From positions 1-37,242 of the forward strand of contig CAMDRJ010000009.1 of assembly GCA_945906755.1 (NCBI GenBank): DNA of 37,242 nt, given 5' to 3'. Positions within the stretch are counted from its first letter, which is position 1. Each line of letters begins with the position of its first letter. The notes beneath the pieces are model-generated. The model saw only the letters and a program-made list of their open reading frames with translations. It was not told the DNA's origin and ran no database searches. Both the position numbers and the translations under genes were made by a program. Positions 18,083 to 28,151 of the stretch are shown in pieces. Origin of the DNA: Klebsiella pneumoniae. Its GTDB lineage: Bacteria > Pseudomonadota > Gammaproteobacteria > Burkholderiales > SG8-39.

Positions 18083-19074
18083 AGATCCCTGAAATCGTCA
18101 GCCGTTCGCAGCAATGGATGGCAAGGTGTGCTGCGATCGCCGGCATCGTGTTGGCGTCGGCAGCATGGGCGCAAGGCTATCCGTCGAAACCGGTGCGGCT
18201 CATCATGCCCTTTCCGCCCGGCGGGCCGACGGATGCCGCGGGGCGACTGATCGCGCAAAAGCTAGGCGAACTAATCGGCCAGCAGGTGGTGGTCGAAACG
18301 CGCGCGGGGGCAAGTGGCGTTCCGGGTACGGAAGCGGGTGCGAAGGCGACGCCGGACGGCTACACACTGATCTATGGAACGACTTCGACCTTCAGCATCC
18401 TGCCCACGCTGTCGAAGAACCTGCCCTACGATCCGCATCGCTCGTTCACGCCGATCAGCATGGTGGTGCGCGGGCCGATCCTGATGGTGATCAATGCCAA
18501 TGTTCCGGCGCAAACCCTGCGCGAGTTCATCGCACTCGCCAAGGCGCAACCCAATTCGATCAACTACGCCTCCGCCGGGAGCGGGACGGTGCCGCATCTT
18601 GCTGCCGAACTCTTCAAGACCCTCGCGCAGGTGGAGTTGACGCATGTGCCCTACAAGGGTTCAGGCCCCGCGCAAGCCGATTTGATCGCAGGCCGCATTC
18701 AAGTCATGTTCGATGCGGTGGCACCGCTCGCACCGAACATTCGTGCCGGCAAACTGCGCGCGCTGGTCATCGCGAATCGCGAGCGTCTTGATGTGATGCC
18801 GGATGTCCCGAACGCGGTTGAAGCAGGCTTGCCGCAATTTGAGATGGGCCTATGGAACGGCATCCTCGCCCCGGCGGGAACACCGCGCGACATCGTCATG
18901 CTGCTGAACGGTGCGATTCTCAAGGCGCTCGCGGATCCAACGTTGATCGAAGCGATGGCGCGCTTTGCGTTGGTTACGGCCGGCGGCTCGCCAGAAGCGC
19001 TTGCAACGGCGATTGGCGTCGAGATTGAGCGCTGGGCGCAGGCAATCAAGGTTTCCGGCGCGAAGCTCGAGTAG
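18079..19074 (+). CDS. TctC/Bug-family tripartite tricarboxylate transporter substrate-binding protein (no TctAB nearby)
   Basis: YPSKPVRLIMPFPPGGPTDAAGRLIAQKLGE; YASAGSGTVPHLAAELFK; VPYKGSGPAQADLIAGRIQVMFD. TTG start at 18079 (overlapping the upstream stop) or ATG at 18118. Confidence 0.92.
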   Translation: MKIPEIVSRSQQWMARCAAIAGIVLASAAWAQGYPSKPVRLIMPFPPGGPTDAAGRLIAQKLGELIGQQVVVETRAGASGVPGTEAGAKATPDGYTLIYGTTSTFSILPTLSKNLPYDPHRSFTPISMVVRGPILMVINANVPAQTLREFIALAKAQPNSINYASAGSGTVPHLAAELFKTLAQVELTHVPYKGSGPAQADLIAGRIQVMFDAVAPLAPNIRAGKLRALVIANRERLDVMPDVPNAVEAGLPQFEMGLWNGILAPAGTPRDIVMLLNGAILKALADPTLIEAMARFALVTAGGSPEALATAIGVEIERWAQAIKVSGAKLE

Positions 19075-19318
19075 GCACGCGGCGCGGATCGCAACGGCCC
19101 TTGCTGCGAATGAGAATGGCGGCTTTCCCATTTACAAAGAATTTTGGATTCTTATGGCGATATCATCGGCGAATCGTTCAGGGCTCGCGCTGATGCGTCG
19201 TAGCGCGAGCGCGCCTGCTCGGCCAGCGGACATCCGGCGCCATCAACGGCAATCAGTCTCGCCCGCACTGGATGCATGCTATATAAGCGATAGCGCCGCC
19301 TGCATCCGGCGAAATGCC

Positions 19319-20356
19319 ATGTCAATCCCAACGGAGCGAACCTTGATACCAACTTGGATCACCCGCATAGCCATGTCCGTTGCGACAATACTGTTCGCGG
19401 CCACTGTCGTTGCCCAACCCATGACCGTGCGCTTTGGGTCGGTCGGTGGAGCCACCGATGCCGGTGTCTATATTGCCGATGAGCTTGGCTATTTCAAGGA
19501 TGCAGGCCTTACCATCGACATGCAGCGCATGAGCAACGCGCCCTCCCTCACTGCGGCGATTGCCACTAATCAGCTCGATGTGGCAGGCATTTCGATCACG
19601 CCTGGCCTCTATACGGCGATTCAGCAATCCTTGAATCTGCGCATCGTCGGCGACAAGCAGAGCATCCGCCCGGGATTTTCCGCCACGCGCGTCGTGGTGA
19701 AGCCGGAACTCGTCAAAGCAACCGAGGCCGAGACGATCAAAGGCCTCAAAGGCAAGAAGTTCGCGATCAGCTCGAAGGCCGCGGCGGTCTACATGCTGCT
19801 GCACGCCCTGCTCGCCAAACACGGCATGACACTGGCCGACCTTCAGGTGGTCGAGCTTGCCTATCCGAACATGTTGGCCGCGATGGCAAGCGGAGCGGTC
19901 GATGCCGCCATGAACCTCGAGCCGTTCCTCTCGCAAACGGTACAGGCGGGCGTTGGCAAGGTGGTTCACGACCTTATCGAGTTGATCCCCGATCGCAACG
20001 CATCGATCGTCCCGCTGGTCTACAGCGAAAACTTCGCCAAAAGCCCCGCCGCGCAACGCTTCATGACCGCCTATATGAAAGGCGTGCGGGTCTACAACGA
20101 CGCGTTCGGCGCCAATCGCGACAAGGAGCGCATCATCGATGTCATCGCCCGACGCGGCAAGATCGATCCGAAGGTCATCCGGGAAGGCTTCACTGCGGGC
20201 CTAGATCCCAATCAAGGTGTGAACATTGCGGCGCTCGAAGCCTTCCAGAAGTTCTTCGTCGCGCAGAACATGATCCGAACGCCGGTCGATGTGACTCGGA
20301 TCGTCGATACGTCGTTCGCAAAGGCGGCGATTCAAGCGCTTGGTCCGTATCAGTAG
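19319..20356 (+). CDS. NMT1/SsuA-like ABC transporter substrate-binding protein
   Basis: Signal peptide ending VVAQP; RFGSVGGATDAGVYIADELGYFKDAGLTIDMQRM; precedes matching ATPase and permease. Confidence 0.88.
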   Translation: MSIPTERTLIPTWITRIAMSVATILFAATVVAQPMTVRFGSVGGATDAGVYIADELGYFKDAGLTIDMQRMSNAPSLTAAIATNQLDVAGISITPGLYTAIQQSLNLRIVGDKQSIRPGFSATRVVVKPELVKATEAETIKGLKGKKFAISSKAAAVYMLLHALLAKHGMTLADLQVVELAYPNMLAAMASGAVDAAMNLEPFLSQTVQAGVGKVVHDLIELIPDRNASIVPLVYSENFAKSPAAQRFMTAYMKGVRVYNDAFGANRDKERIIDVIARRGKIDPKVIREGFTAGLDPNQGVNIAALEAFQKFFVAQNMIRTPVDVTRIVDTSFAKAAIQALGPYQ

Positions 20357-20380
20357 CGTTTCGCGCATAGCGCATTGACC

Positions 20381-21253
20381 ATGCAGGATGCTTTGGGCAA
20401 CCCATCGTTGCGCCTGCGCGATGTGCGCAAGGTGTTTCTCACGCGCAGGGGCCAGGCGGTCAATGCACTTGCCGGCGTGTCGCTCGACGTCGGGCACCAC
20501 GAAGTGGTCGCCGTGCTGGGTCCAAGCGGCTGCGGCAAAAGTACATTGCTTCGCATCCTCGCCGGCCTCGACGATGTCTACGACGGAACCATCGACTGGC
20601 ATGGCGCGGGAGAGCGCACGCCACGGGATGCCGATCGACTGCGCAGCGCTACCGTATTCCAAACGGATTCGACGCTGCCTTGGATGACGGTCGATGAGAA
20701 TCTTCGGATTGGTATGGCCGGCTTGACGATCGATCGTGTCACCCGAGACCAGCGTATCGACCGTTATCTCGAACTCGTCGGTCTGGCCGATTTCAGACGC
20801 GCGTATCCGCACGAGCTGTCGGGCGGCATGCGCCAGCGGGTTGCGATCGCACGCGCTCTGGCGACCGAGCCGCTGCTGCTCCTGATGGATGAGCCGCTTG
20901 CCGCACTCGATGCCCAAACGCGTTTGGTGATGCAGCAGGAACTGCTCGGCATCTGGGCGGCGACCCGCTCGACCGTGGTGTATGTGACCCACGATATCGC
21001 CGAAGCGCTGGCGCTGGCCGATCGTGTGGTGGTCATGTCGGCGCGACCTGGTCGCATCAAAAGCATTCATACCGTGCCTTTCGATCGTGCGCGCGACGTG
21101 ATCGAAATGCGCCGGCATCCGGCGTTTCGCGAGTTGGAAGTCAATCTGTGGAAATCGGTGGCCGAAGAAGTGGGCGATCGATTGGGCATCGGCGCGGATC
21201 GCGCCGTCATCGCAACCAAAGTACCCCATGGCGGCATCGCCCATGACGTTTGA
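20381..21253 (+). CDS. SsuB/TauB-like ABC transporter ATP-binding protein
   Basis: [73 protein letters not shown]. Confidence 0.94.
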   Translation: MQDALGNPSLRLRDVRKVFLTRRGQAVNALAGVSLDVGHHEVVAVLGPSGCGKSTLLRILAGLDDVYDGTIDWHGAGERTPRDADRLRSATVFQTDSTLPWMTVDENLRIGMAGLTIDRVTRDQRIDRYLELVGLADFRRAYPHELSGGMRQRVAIARALATEPLLLLMDEPLAALDAQTRLVMQQELLGIWAATRSTVVYVTHDIAEALALADRVVVMSARPGRIKSIHTVPFDRARDVIEMRRHPAFRELEVNLWKSVAEEVGDRLGIGADRAVIATKVPHGGIAHDV

Positions 21254-22070
21254 GACCACCGCCATGCATGCCATCGTGGCGAAAATTCACGCCACGCAAC
21301 GACGGCAAGCCGTCATGCGGGTCGTACTGGGTCTTGGCTTACCGCTGGCCTTGTTTGCGCTGTGGGAAATTCTCGCGCGTACTGGGGTGATCGATCAGCG
21401 GTTCTTTCCACCGCCAAGCCGCATCGTTACCACGACCATCGAGACCCTTGGCAACGCCAATGATCGCGGGCAACTTTTTAGCGATCTCGTGTCAACGCTC
21501 GCGCGCTTATCGGTTGGCTTCGTGCTCGGCGCACTGATCGGCATCCTCGCCGGTGTGTTGATGGGCCTGTACACACCCATCCGGTTCGCACTTGGGCCGA
21601 TGATCTACGCGACCTTCCCGACGCCCAAGATCGCGATCTTTCCGCTCTTGATCGTCATCTTCGGGATCGGCAACGGCAGCAAGATGGCGCTGGTGACCCT
21701 CGGCGTATTCTTCATGACGTGCATGAGTACGCTGTCGGGCGTGCTCTATGCGAATCCGATCTACCAAGACGTCGCACAGGCCTTTCGCCTGCCGACCTGG
21801 ACACGATGGACGCGGGTCATCATCCCGTCCGCATTGCCTGCGATCGTCACCGGGCTCAAGCTCGGGCTGGGCCAGGCATTGATTCTTGTGGTCTCGGCGG
21901 AGTTCGTTTCTTCCCAGGACGGGCTCGGACATTTCATCTGGAATTCCTGGCAGGTGCTCGACATTCCGCGCATGTTCATGGGGCTCGTGATCGTGGGCAT
22001 CATCGGCGGCTGTGCGGTGCTGGCAGGCGATATGCTGGAGCGGCGCCTGATTCCATGGGCCAAGCAATGA
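21243..22070 (+). CDS. SsuC/TauC-like ABC transporter permease
   Basis: PLALFALWEILARTGVIDQRFFPPPSRI; AQAFRLPTWTRWTRVIIPSALPAIVTGLKLGLGQALILVVSAEF EAA-type motif. Start uncertain. Confidence 0.92.
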   Translation: MTFETTAMHAIVAKIHATQRRQAVMRVVLGLGLPLALFALWEILARTGVIDQRFFPPPSRIVTTTIETLGNANDRGQLFSDLVSTLARLSVGFVLGALIGILAGVLMGLYTPIRFALGPMIYATFPTPKIAIFPLLIVIFGIGNGSKMALVTLGVFFMTCMSTLSGVLYANPIYQDVAQAFRLPTWTRWTRVIIPSALPAIVTGLKLGLGQALILVVSAEFVSSQDGLGHFIWNSWQVLDIPRMFMGLVIVGIIGGCAVLAGDMLERRLIPWAKQ

Positions 22071-22092
22071 GCATCTTGAAAAGGCGATGTGC

Positions 22093-23235
22093 ATGACCAA
22101 GAGACCTCTATCGGTCGCGATCGTCGGCGCCGGCATCGGCGGACTCGCCGCGGCCGCATGCCTGCGACAGAACGGCATCAACGCCACCATCTATGAGCAG
22201 GCAAGCCGGTTTACCCGCGTGGGCGCCGGCATCCAGATGAGTCCGAATGCGATGCGCGTGTTGCGTGCGATGGGCTTGGAAGATTACTTGCGAAGCATTG
22301 CATTCACGCCAACTTCATTTCTCAACCGGGAATGGAATACCGGTGCGGTGACCAATGACCACCCGCTCGGGGCCGCGGCGGAAGAGCGATTCGGCGCACC
22401 GTATCTGCTCATGCATCGGGCTGATCTGCACGAGGCGATCGCCTCGACGGTGCCGGAATCCGCAGTGCTGCGCGGCCGTAAGCTCACCGGCGTGGAGCAA
22501 GACGCCGAGCGCGCAACATTGCGATTCGAGGATGGCTCGACGGCCAGCGCCGATGTGGTGATCGGTGCCGATGGCGTGCATTCCTTGGTCCGTGAATGGA
22601 TGCTCGGTGCGGAAAACCCGCGCTGGACCGGTCGTGTTGCCTATCGCACGACATTTCCCGCCGCGCTGTTAGGCGGCATGGAGATCGACACCGCATGCAC
22701 CAAGTGGTGGGGACCGGACCGTCATATCGTCACCTACTACACCACCGCGGCGCGCGACGAGGTGTATTTCGTGACGAGTCAACCCGAGCCGGTCGAATGG
22801 ATGACCCGCGAATCGTGGTCGGCAACCGGCGATCTCACGGTGCTGCGCGAGGCATTCGCAGGCTTTCATCCGCAGGTTCAGCAATTTCTTGCGGCCTGCC
22901 CGCAGGTCCACAAGTGGGTGCTGCTTGAGCGTGATCCGCTGCCGAAGTGGTGCGAGGGGCGCGTCACCTTGCTGGGCGATGCCTGCCATCCGATGACGCC
23001 TTACATGGCGCAAGGCGCGGCGACCTCTCTCGAAGACGCGGCCGTGCTATCCCGCTGTCTAGCCGATATTGATGCGGATGGCGTCCCCGCCGCGTTGAAG
23101 CGCTTCGAATCGCACCGCCTGCCCCGCACCGCCGAAGTGCAGCGTTCCTCGCATACCAACACCTGGATGCAACGTCGCACCGATCCGGCATGGGTGTATG
23201 GATACGATGCCTGGACCGCTAACCTCGATGGCTGA
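22093..23235 (+). CDS. FAD-dependent monooxygenase, 6-hydroxynicotinate 3-monooxygenase (NicC)/salicylate hydroxylase-like
   Basis: VAIVGAGIGGLAAAACLRQNGINATIYEQASRFTRVGAGIQMSPNAMRVLR; KWWGPDRHIVTYYTTAARDEVYFVT; LLGDACHPMTPYMAQGAATSLEDAAVL; C-terminal DPAWVYGYDAW resembles NicC. Substrate not proven. Confidence 0.85.
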   Translation: MTKRPLSVAIVGAGIGGLAAAACLRQNGINATIYEQASRFTRVGAGIQMSPNAMRVLRAMGLEDYLRSIAFTPTSFLNREWNTGAVTNDHPLGAAAEERFGAPYLLMHRADLHEAIASTVPESAVLRGRKLTGVEQDAERATLRFEDGSTASADVVIGADGVHSLVREWMLGAENPRWTGRVAYRTTFPAALLGGMEIDTACTKWWGPDRHIVTYYTTAARDEVYFVTSQPEPVEWMTRESWSATGDLTVLREAFAGFHPQVQQFLAACPQVHKWVLLERDPLPKWCEGRVTLLGDACHPMTPYMAQGAATSLEDAAVLSRCLADIDADGVPAALKRFESHRLPRTAEVQRSSHTNTWMQRRTDPAWVYGYDAWTANLDG

Positions 23236-23261
23236 TTCGCGCTGACCTGTGCTGCGCCCGC

Positions 23262-25322
23262 CTATGCTCGCCTTTCCCCCGGTGCGATCGGTGTATCAAT
23301 CCCGCGCAACCGCACGGTATCGCCCGCCACAACGCCCAACACCTGGCGCCCAAATGCATCCATTGGGAAGGCATCGGCCGGCGCGCTCTCGTCGAGCTTG
23401 ACCCATGCCCGGAGCGGCGCGGGATGTCGGCCGAGTAATTCAATCAACTGATTCGATCGCACGCCAAGACGTTGTGCCGTCGCGTTACGCATGCGCAACA
23501 CGCGATGCCGGCCTTTGATGCCTTCATAGGGTGGGGATTCGTCGGCGATGATCGGCAGTCTGACGATCGCACTCGCTAACTGCGCGCGCAGACTCGTCGT
23601 GCCGTCCTGATCGACCCCACCGTCGCGATCGAAGGCGACGCCGTACGCCGACCGCGCGCACGCCTCTGAAACGTATCCCGCGCTCACATCGGCTGCGACC
23701 CGCGCGGGTTCGCGCACCAACGGATCGCCATAGCCGCCACCGCCCGCCGATTGCAGGATGAATACCGAATCGCGGCGCAGGCGCACGCCGGTGGCCTTGC
23801 CCGGCGTGACGAGCGGCACATCCTGCCCGTTCGCGCGGATCGATACGCTCACCGGCGCGGCGCTTGCGCCGCCACCGACGCCATACGGCGGGACCACCGC
23901 TCGATCACTCAAGACCGAGTACACCGCCTCGTCACCTGCCAGCCGAATTTCTCTATGTAGACCGAGCCCACCGCGCATGCGACCCGCCCCGCCTGAATCG
24001 ACGCGCAGTGCGCTTTTCTCCACGACGATCGGCATATCGGTTTCCAGTGACTCCGCGTTGTGAATCGAGCGAATGTTGCCGAAATCGACATTGACATAGA
24101 CGCTCGATCCATCGGCTTCAGCGAAGCCGCCGTTGCCGCCTGCGGGGGCCTCGTAGTAGACGTACGAACGATTGCGACGCGCGTCGCGCCCACCCATCGA
24201 GCTTGGAAATGAGGTGCCGCAGAGATCGCCCGACACCAAATCAGGCGCCACTTGCGCAAGGCAACCCAGCATCACCGACACCGCGCGCTTACGCACTTCA
24301 CCATGTGCGCCGGCCGGTGCATCCGCACGCACATCGACGATCGATGCCTCGGGTGCCTTGAGCGTGATCGGTCGAAACGCGCCTTGATTCACCGCGCCAC
24401 CCGGGTCGAGCGTCGATTTCAGCGCGACGAAGACACCTGCACCGACGACCGCAAGCGATGAATTGACCACGCCCGGTACCTGCGGATTGCTGCCCGCGAA
24501 ATCAGCCGTCACCCCATCACCGGCGATGGTCAATGCCAAACGCATCAATACCGGATCAAAACGCCCTTCGTCGTAGTACTCCAGATAGTCCTCATACACA
24601 TAGGTCCCGGCGGGCAAGGTACGGATGCGGCTGCGCATGCGTGCCTCGCTGCGATTGAGGTTGATCGCGAGACATTCGAGCACGGTATCGAGCCCATATT
24701 TGCCAAACAGTTTATGCAGGCGTTGCTCGGCCGCGCGAACCGCACCCAACATGGCGTTGAGATCGCCTTTACGGTCCTCGGGTAAGCGCATATTCGCTTC
24801 GATCAGGCGCATCACCGCTTTGTTCGGCTGGCCGCGTTCGTACAGCTTGATCGGCGGCATGCGCAGGCCCTCTTGATAAATATTGGTCGAGAGCCCGGAG
24901 TAACTGCCCGGGGTCGCACCACCCACATCGGCCCAGTGCGAACGCACGGCCGGCAACATCACCAGCTGATCGCCTGCGAACACCGGATAGAGCAGCGTCA
25001 CATCATTGAGATGCGTGCCGCCGCGATAGGAATCGTTGAGGAGAATGATGTCGCCCGGATGGATATCGTTCTCGAAGTCTTCCATCGCGCAGCGCACCGA
25101 CCAAGGCATCGGCATGACATGACCCGGATGATCGTTCGACTGCGCCACCATCTCCGCTTTAGCATTGAACAGCGCGCAGGAAAAATCATCCATCTCATAG
25201 ATCACCGGCGAATAGGAAGCGCGAATGATCGAAGCGCGCATCTCACGCACGACTGCGATCAACGACTCACAGACGACTTCGAGCGTGATGGGGTCAACCG
25301 CGGGATCGATCGCGCTATTCAT
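23262..25322 (-). CDS. hydantoinase B/5-oxoprolinase-type subunit with a C-terminal extension
   Basis: MNSAIDPAVDPITLEVVCESLIAVVREMRASIIRASYSPVIYEMDDFSCALFN; HPGDIILLNDSYRGGTHLNDVTL; SAGGGGYGDPLVREP. Confidence 0.94.
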   Translation of the reverse strand: MNSAIDPAVDPITLEVVCESLIAVVREMRASIIRASYSPVIYEMDDFSCALFNAKAEMVAQSNDHPGHVMPMPWSVRCAMEDFENDIHPGDIILLNDSYRGGTHLNDVTLLYPVFAGDQLVMLPAVRSHWADVGGATPGSYSGLSTNIYQEGLRMPPIKLYERGQPNKAVMRLIEANMRLPEDRKGDLNAMLGAVRAAEQRLHKLFGKYGLDTVLECLAINLNRSEARMRSRIRTLPAGTYVYEDYLEYYDEGRFDPVLMRLALTIAGDGVTADFAGSNPQVPGVVNSSLAVVGAGVFVALKSTLDPGGAVNQGAFRPITLKAPEASIVDVRADAPAGAHGEVRKRAVSVMLGCLAQVAPDLVSGDLCGTSFPSSMGGRDARRNRSYVYYEAPAGGNGGFAEADGSSVYVNVDFGNIRSIHNAESLETDMPIVVEKSALRVDSGGAGRMRGGLGLHREIRLAGDEAVYSVLSDRAVVPPYGVGGGASAAPVSVSIRANGQDVPLVTPGKATGVRLRRDSVFILQSAGGGGYGDPLVREPARVAADVSAGYVSEACARSAYGVAFDRDGGVDQDGTTSLRAQLASAIVRLPIIADESPPYEGIKGRHRVLRMRNATAQRLGVRSNQLIELLGRHPAPLRAWVKLDESAPADAFPMDAFGRQVLGVVAGDTVRLRGIDTPIAPGERRA

Positions 25323-27337
25323 TGCACGCTCCTTCTCAAATGCAACTCGCCCACACTGCCAACTTCCACTCGCCAATCGGGCGGCACGATCGTCACCGCA
25401 CCCATTTCCTCGATGATAACCGGACCCACGATCCGCGCATTACGTGGTAGCTCGTCGCGTGCATACACCGGCACTTTATAGGGATGGCCCGCAAACCAGA
25501 CTTGGCGTGAACCTGCCGCCGCGAGGGAGCCTGTGACCGTCCACTCGCCAAGCTTCGGTTTGGCGACCCGCCCAATCGCCGTGACGCGCAAACTCACGAT
25601 CTCGATCGGATCGGCCGCGCGATAACCGTAGCGCCGTTCATGTGCCGCATGAAACAGCGATGCAAGCGTCGCCGCATCCGGTGTCTTCTCGGGCAGACGC
25701 ACGATGAGATCCCATGATTGGCCGACATAACGCATGCCGGCACTGCGCTGCAACGACACATCCCCCGCGGGCAATCCTTCTTCAATCATTGCGCTACGTG
25801 CCGCCGCTTCGATCTGCAGGAACGCGTCTTCGACGCCTACCAGCTCGCCATCGATCAAGGCCGCGCGATGGGTGCGCAGATGATCATGGCGAACATCGGA
25901 GATCAGCGCACCGAATGCGCAGAAATTACCCGGGCGAAGTGGCACCAGGACATGCGCGATCTCCAGTTCTTCGGCAATGAATGCGGCATGCATCGGACCG
26001 GCGCCACCAAACGCGACGAGCGTGAAATCCCGCGGGTCGTAGCCCTTTGATACCGAAATTTCCTTGATTGCACTGACCATGCGCGCCACCGCAATCCGAA
26101 TGATGCCTTCGGCAGCGCGTGGCAAGTCGAGCGAATCGAACACCGCCACGATGCGCTGCACCGCTTGCTGCGCCAAGGACTCGTCAAGCGCGACGGTCCC
26201 GGCAAGTTTGAGCGAAGAGGCCAGACGGCCGATCGCAAGATTGGCATCGGTGACGGTAGGCTCAACGCCCCCTTTGCCGTAACACGCGGGTCCCGGCACC
26301 GCCCCTGCGCTCTTCGGTCCCACCTTAAGGATGTTACCGGTGTCGACCCACGCAATGCTCCCGCCACCTGCGCCGACCGAGTTGATCTCGATCTGCGGCG
26401 TGCGTACCGGCAGCCCATCGATGAATTGCTCGGAGGTGAGCGGCACATTCAAGTCTTCGATCAGGCAAACATCCGTACTCGTGCCACCCATATCGTACGT
26501 AATCAAATTACGCACGCCGACCAGTCCACCGAGATGGATCGCCGCCGCCACACCACCTGCCGGACCGGAGAGCACGGTATGCACCGGAAAGCGCGCCGCG
26601 CGTTCCGCTGTTTCGATGCCGCCGCTCGAGGCCATCAGATGCACCGCGCCACGATAGCCGCGCTCCCGCATTAGGCGACTCAACTCGCCAAGATATCGCG
26701 CAGTGAGTGGCCCAATGTAGGCATTCAACACGGTGGTGTTGAAGCGCTCGTATTCGCGCATCTCAGGCAGGATCTCCGCCGAATGGCAAACGAACCAGTC
26801 GGGCAGCGCCGCACGCAGAATCTTCACGGCGGCTTCCTCATGCGCGCCATTGAGATAGCTATGCAGGAAGCAAACCGTCAATGCCGCAGGTGGTTCGGTG
26901 CGTAGACGCTCGGCAATCCGACGGATCTCATCCAAATCAAGCGCGCGCAGCACGCTGCCATCGACCAACACACGTTCGTCCACTTCGATGACGCGTTGAC
27001 GTGGCACGAGCGATGCGGGTTTCAGCGTCTTGATGTCGTACAGCACGGTCCGGTTGGTGCGCGCGATTTCGAGCGTGTCGCGAAAGCCCTTGGTTGTGAT
27101 TACCCAGACCGGTGCGCCGCGCCGTTCGAGAATTGCGTTAGTACCGATCGTGACGCCATGCACGAACCGGTCGGTGGTGGCGAGATCAACCCCGTTACGA
27201 TCCATCGCTGCCAGCACGCCACCAGCGGGCGCATGGGGCGTGGAGGGCGCCTTCGCCCAGGCGAGTTCGCCACTCTGATCATCGTAATAAACCGCATCGG
27301 TAAAGGTGCCACCGACATCGACGCCGACCATGCGCAT
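25319..27337 (-). CDS. hydantoinase A/5-oxoprolinase-type subunit
   Basis: MRMVGVDVGGTFTDAVYYDD; VHGVTIGTNAILERRGAPVWVITTKGFRDTLEIAR; YDMGGTSTDVCLI; FGGAGPMHA. Confidence 0.95.
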   Translation of the reverse strand: MRMVGVDVGGTFTDAVYYDDQSGELAWAKAPSTPHAPAGGVLAAMDRNGVDLATTDRFVHGVTIGTNAILERRGAPVWVITTKGFRDTLEIARTNRTVLYDIKTLKPASLVPRQRVIEVDERVLVDGSVLRALDLDEIRRIAERLRTEPPAALTVCFLHSYLNGAHEEAAVKILRAALPDWFVCHSAEILPEMREYERFNTTVLNAYIGPLTARYLGELSRLMRERGYRGAVHLMASSGGIETAERAARFPVHTVLSGPAGGVAAAIHLGGLVGVRNLITYDMGGTSTDVCLIEDLNVPLTSEQFIDGLPVRTPQIEINSVGAGGGSIAWVDTGNILKVGPKSAGAVPGPACYGKGGVEPTVTDANLAIGRLASSLKLAGTVALDESLAQQAVQRIVAVFDSLDLPRAAEGIIRIAVARMVSAIKEISVSKGYDPRDFTLVAFGGAGPMHAAFIAEELEIAHVLVPLRPGNFCAFGALISDVRHDHLRTHRAALIDGELVGVEDAFLQIEAAARSAMIEEGLPAGDVSLQRSAGMRYVGQSWDLIVRLPEKTPDAATLASLFHAAHERRYGYRAADPIEIVSLRVTAIGRVAKPKLGEWTVTGSLAAAGSRQVWFAGHPYKVPVYARDELPRNARIVGPVIIEEMGAVTIVPPDWRVEVGSVGELHLRRSVQ

Positions 27338-27362
27338 GCGCTGCTTCCTTCCGGATGGATAA

Positions 27363-28136
27363 CTATCGACCGCTGAACACGGGCTTTCGCTTTGCTTTCA
27401 TCGCGGCGAGTCCTTCGCGCAAATCTTCGCTGCCATAAATAGCCGCGTAATGCGTCGCCGCTACGCTTGCCAGCGTGTCGGTGCGGCCAACCGCCTGCGC
27501 CAATTGCTTGGCAGCCGTCACCGCAAGTGGGGCATTGGTGGCAATTTCATCAGCGAGCGCATCGACCGCAGCATCGAGTCCGTCACGCGGCACCACGATA
27601 TCCACCAGGCCCCAGCGCTCCGCCTCCGCGGCACTGAGTCGCCTGCCACTTGCGAGCAGCAACTTCGCGCGCGATGCACCAACATGATTGACGAGCAGCG
27701 CGTGTTCCGGCGCGCTCAGCATGAGACCAATGCGCGCAGCCGGCACGCCGAAGCTTGCGCTATCGCTGGCGACGCGGACATCACACGCCAACGCCAAGAG
27801 ACATCCTCCGCCGATGGCATGGGCTTGAATGCGCGCGATGACGGGTTTGCGCGAGCGTTCAAGGGCGTCATAGAGCTGCGTCACCATCGCATCGTAAGTC
27901 ACCGCCTGCCGCGGCGTGGCGATTGCGCCCAGTTCATCGAGATCGGCGCCGGATGCAAACGCCCGGTCGCCAGCACCGGTCAGCACGATGACGCGTACTT
28001 GCGCATTAGCATTCGCCTCAGCGATCGCTACTTGCAAGTCTTCGATTGTCGCCAGTGCGATCGCGTTGCGTTTTTCCGGCCGGTTAATCGTGACGCGCGC
28101 AATGTGATCAACAAACTCGATGGCAACATGTTGCAT
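27363..28136 (-). CDS. enoyl-CoA hydratase/isomerase-family protein
   Basis: RVTINRPEKRNAIAL; DRAFASGADLDELG; IQAHAIGGGCLLALACDVRVAS. Confidence 0.92.
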   Translation of the reverse strand: MQHVAIEFVDHIARVTINRPEKRNAIALATIEDLQVAIAEANANAQVRVIVLTGAGDRAFASGADLDELGAIATPRQAVTYDAMVTQLYDALERSRKPVIARIQAHAIGGGCLLALACDVRVASDSASFGVPAARIGLMLSAPEHALLVNHVGASRAKLLLASGRRLSAAEAERWGLVDIVVPRDGLDAAVDALADEIATNAPLAVTAAKQLAQAVGRTDTLASVAATHYAAIYGSEDLREGLAAMKAKRKPVFSGR

Positions 28137-28151
28137 CGCGCGCTCCGTTGG

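Noticed and set aside
20201-21274. 357-aa minus-strand ORF
   Set aside because: Antisense to the SsuB-like ATPase; no domain motif.
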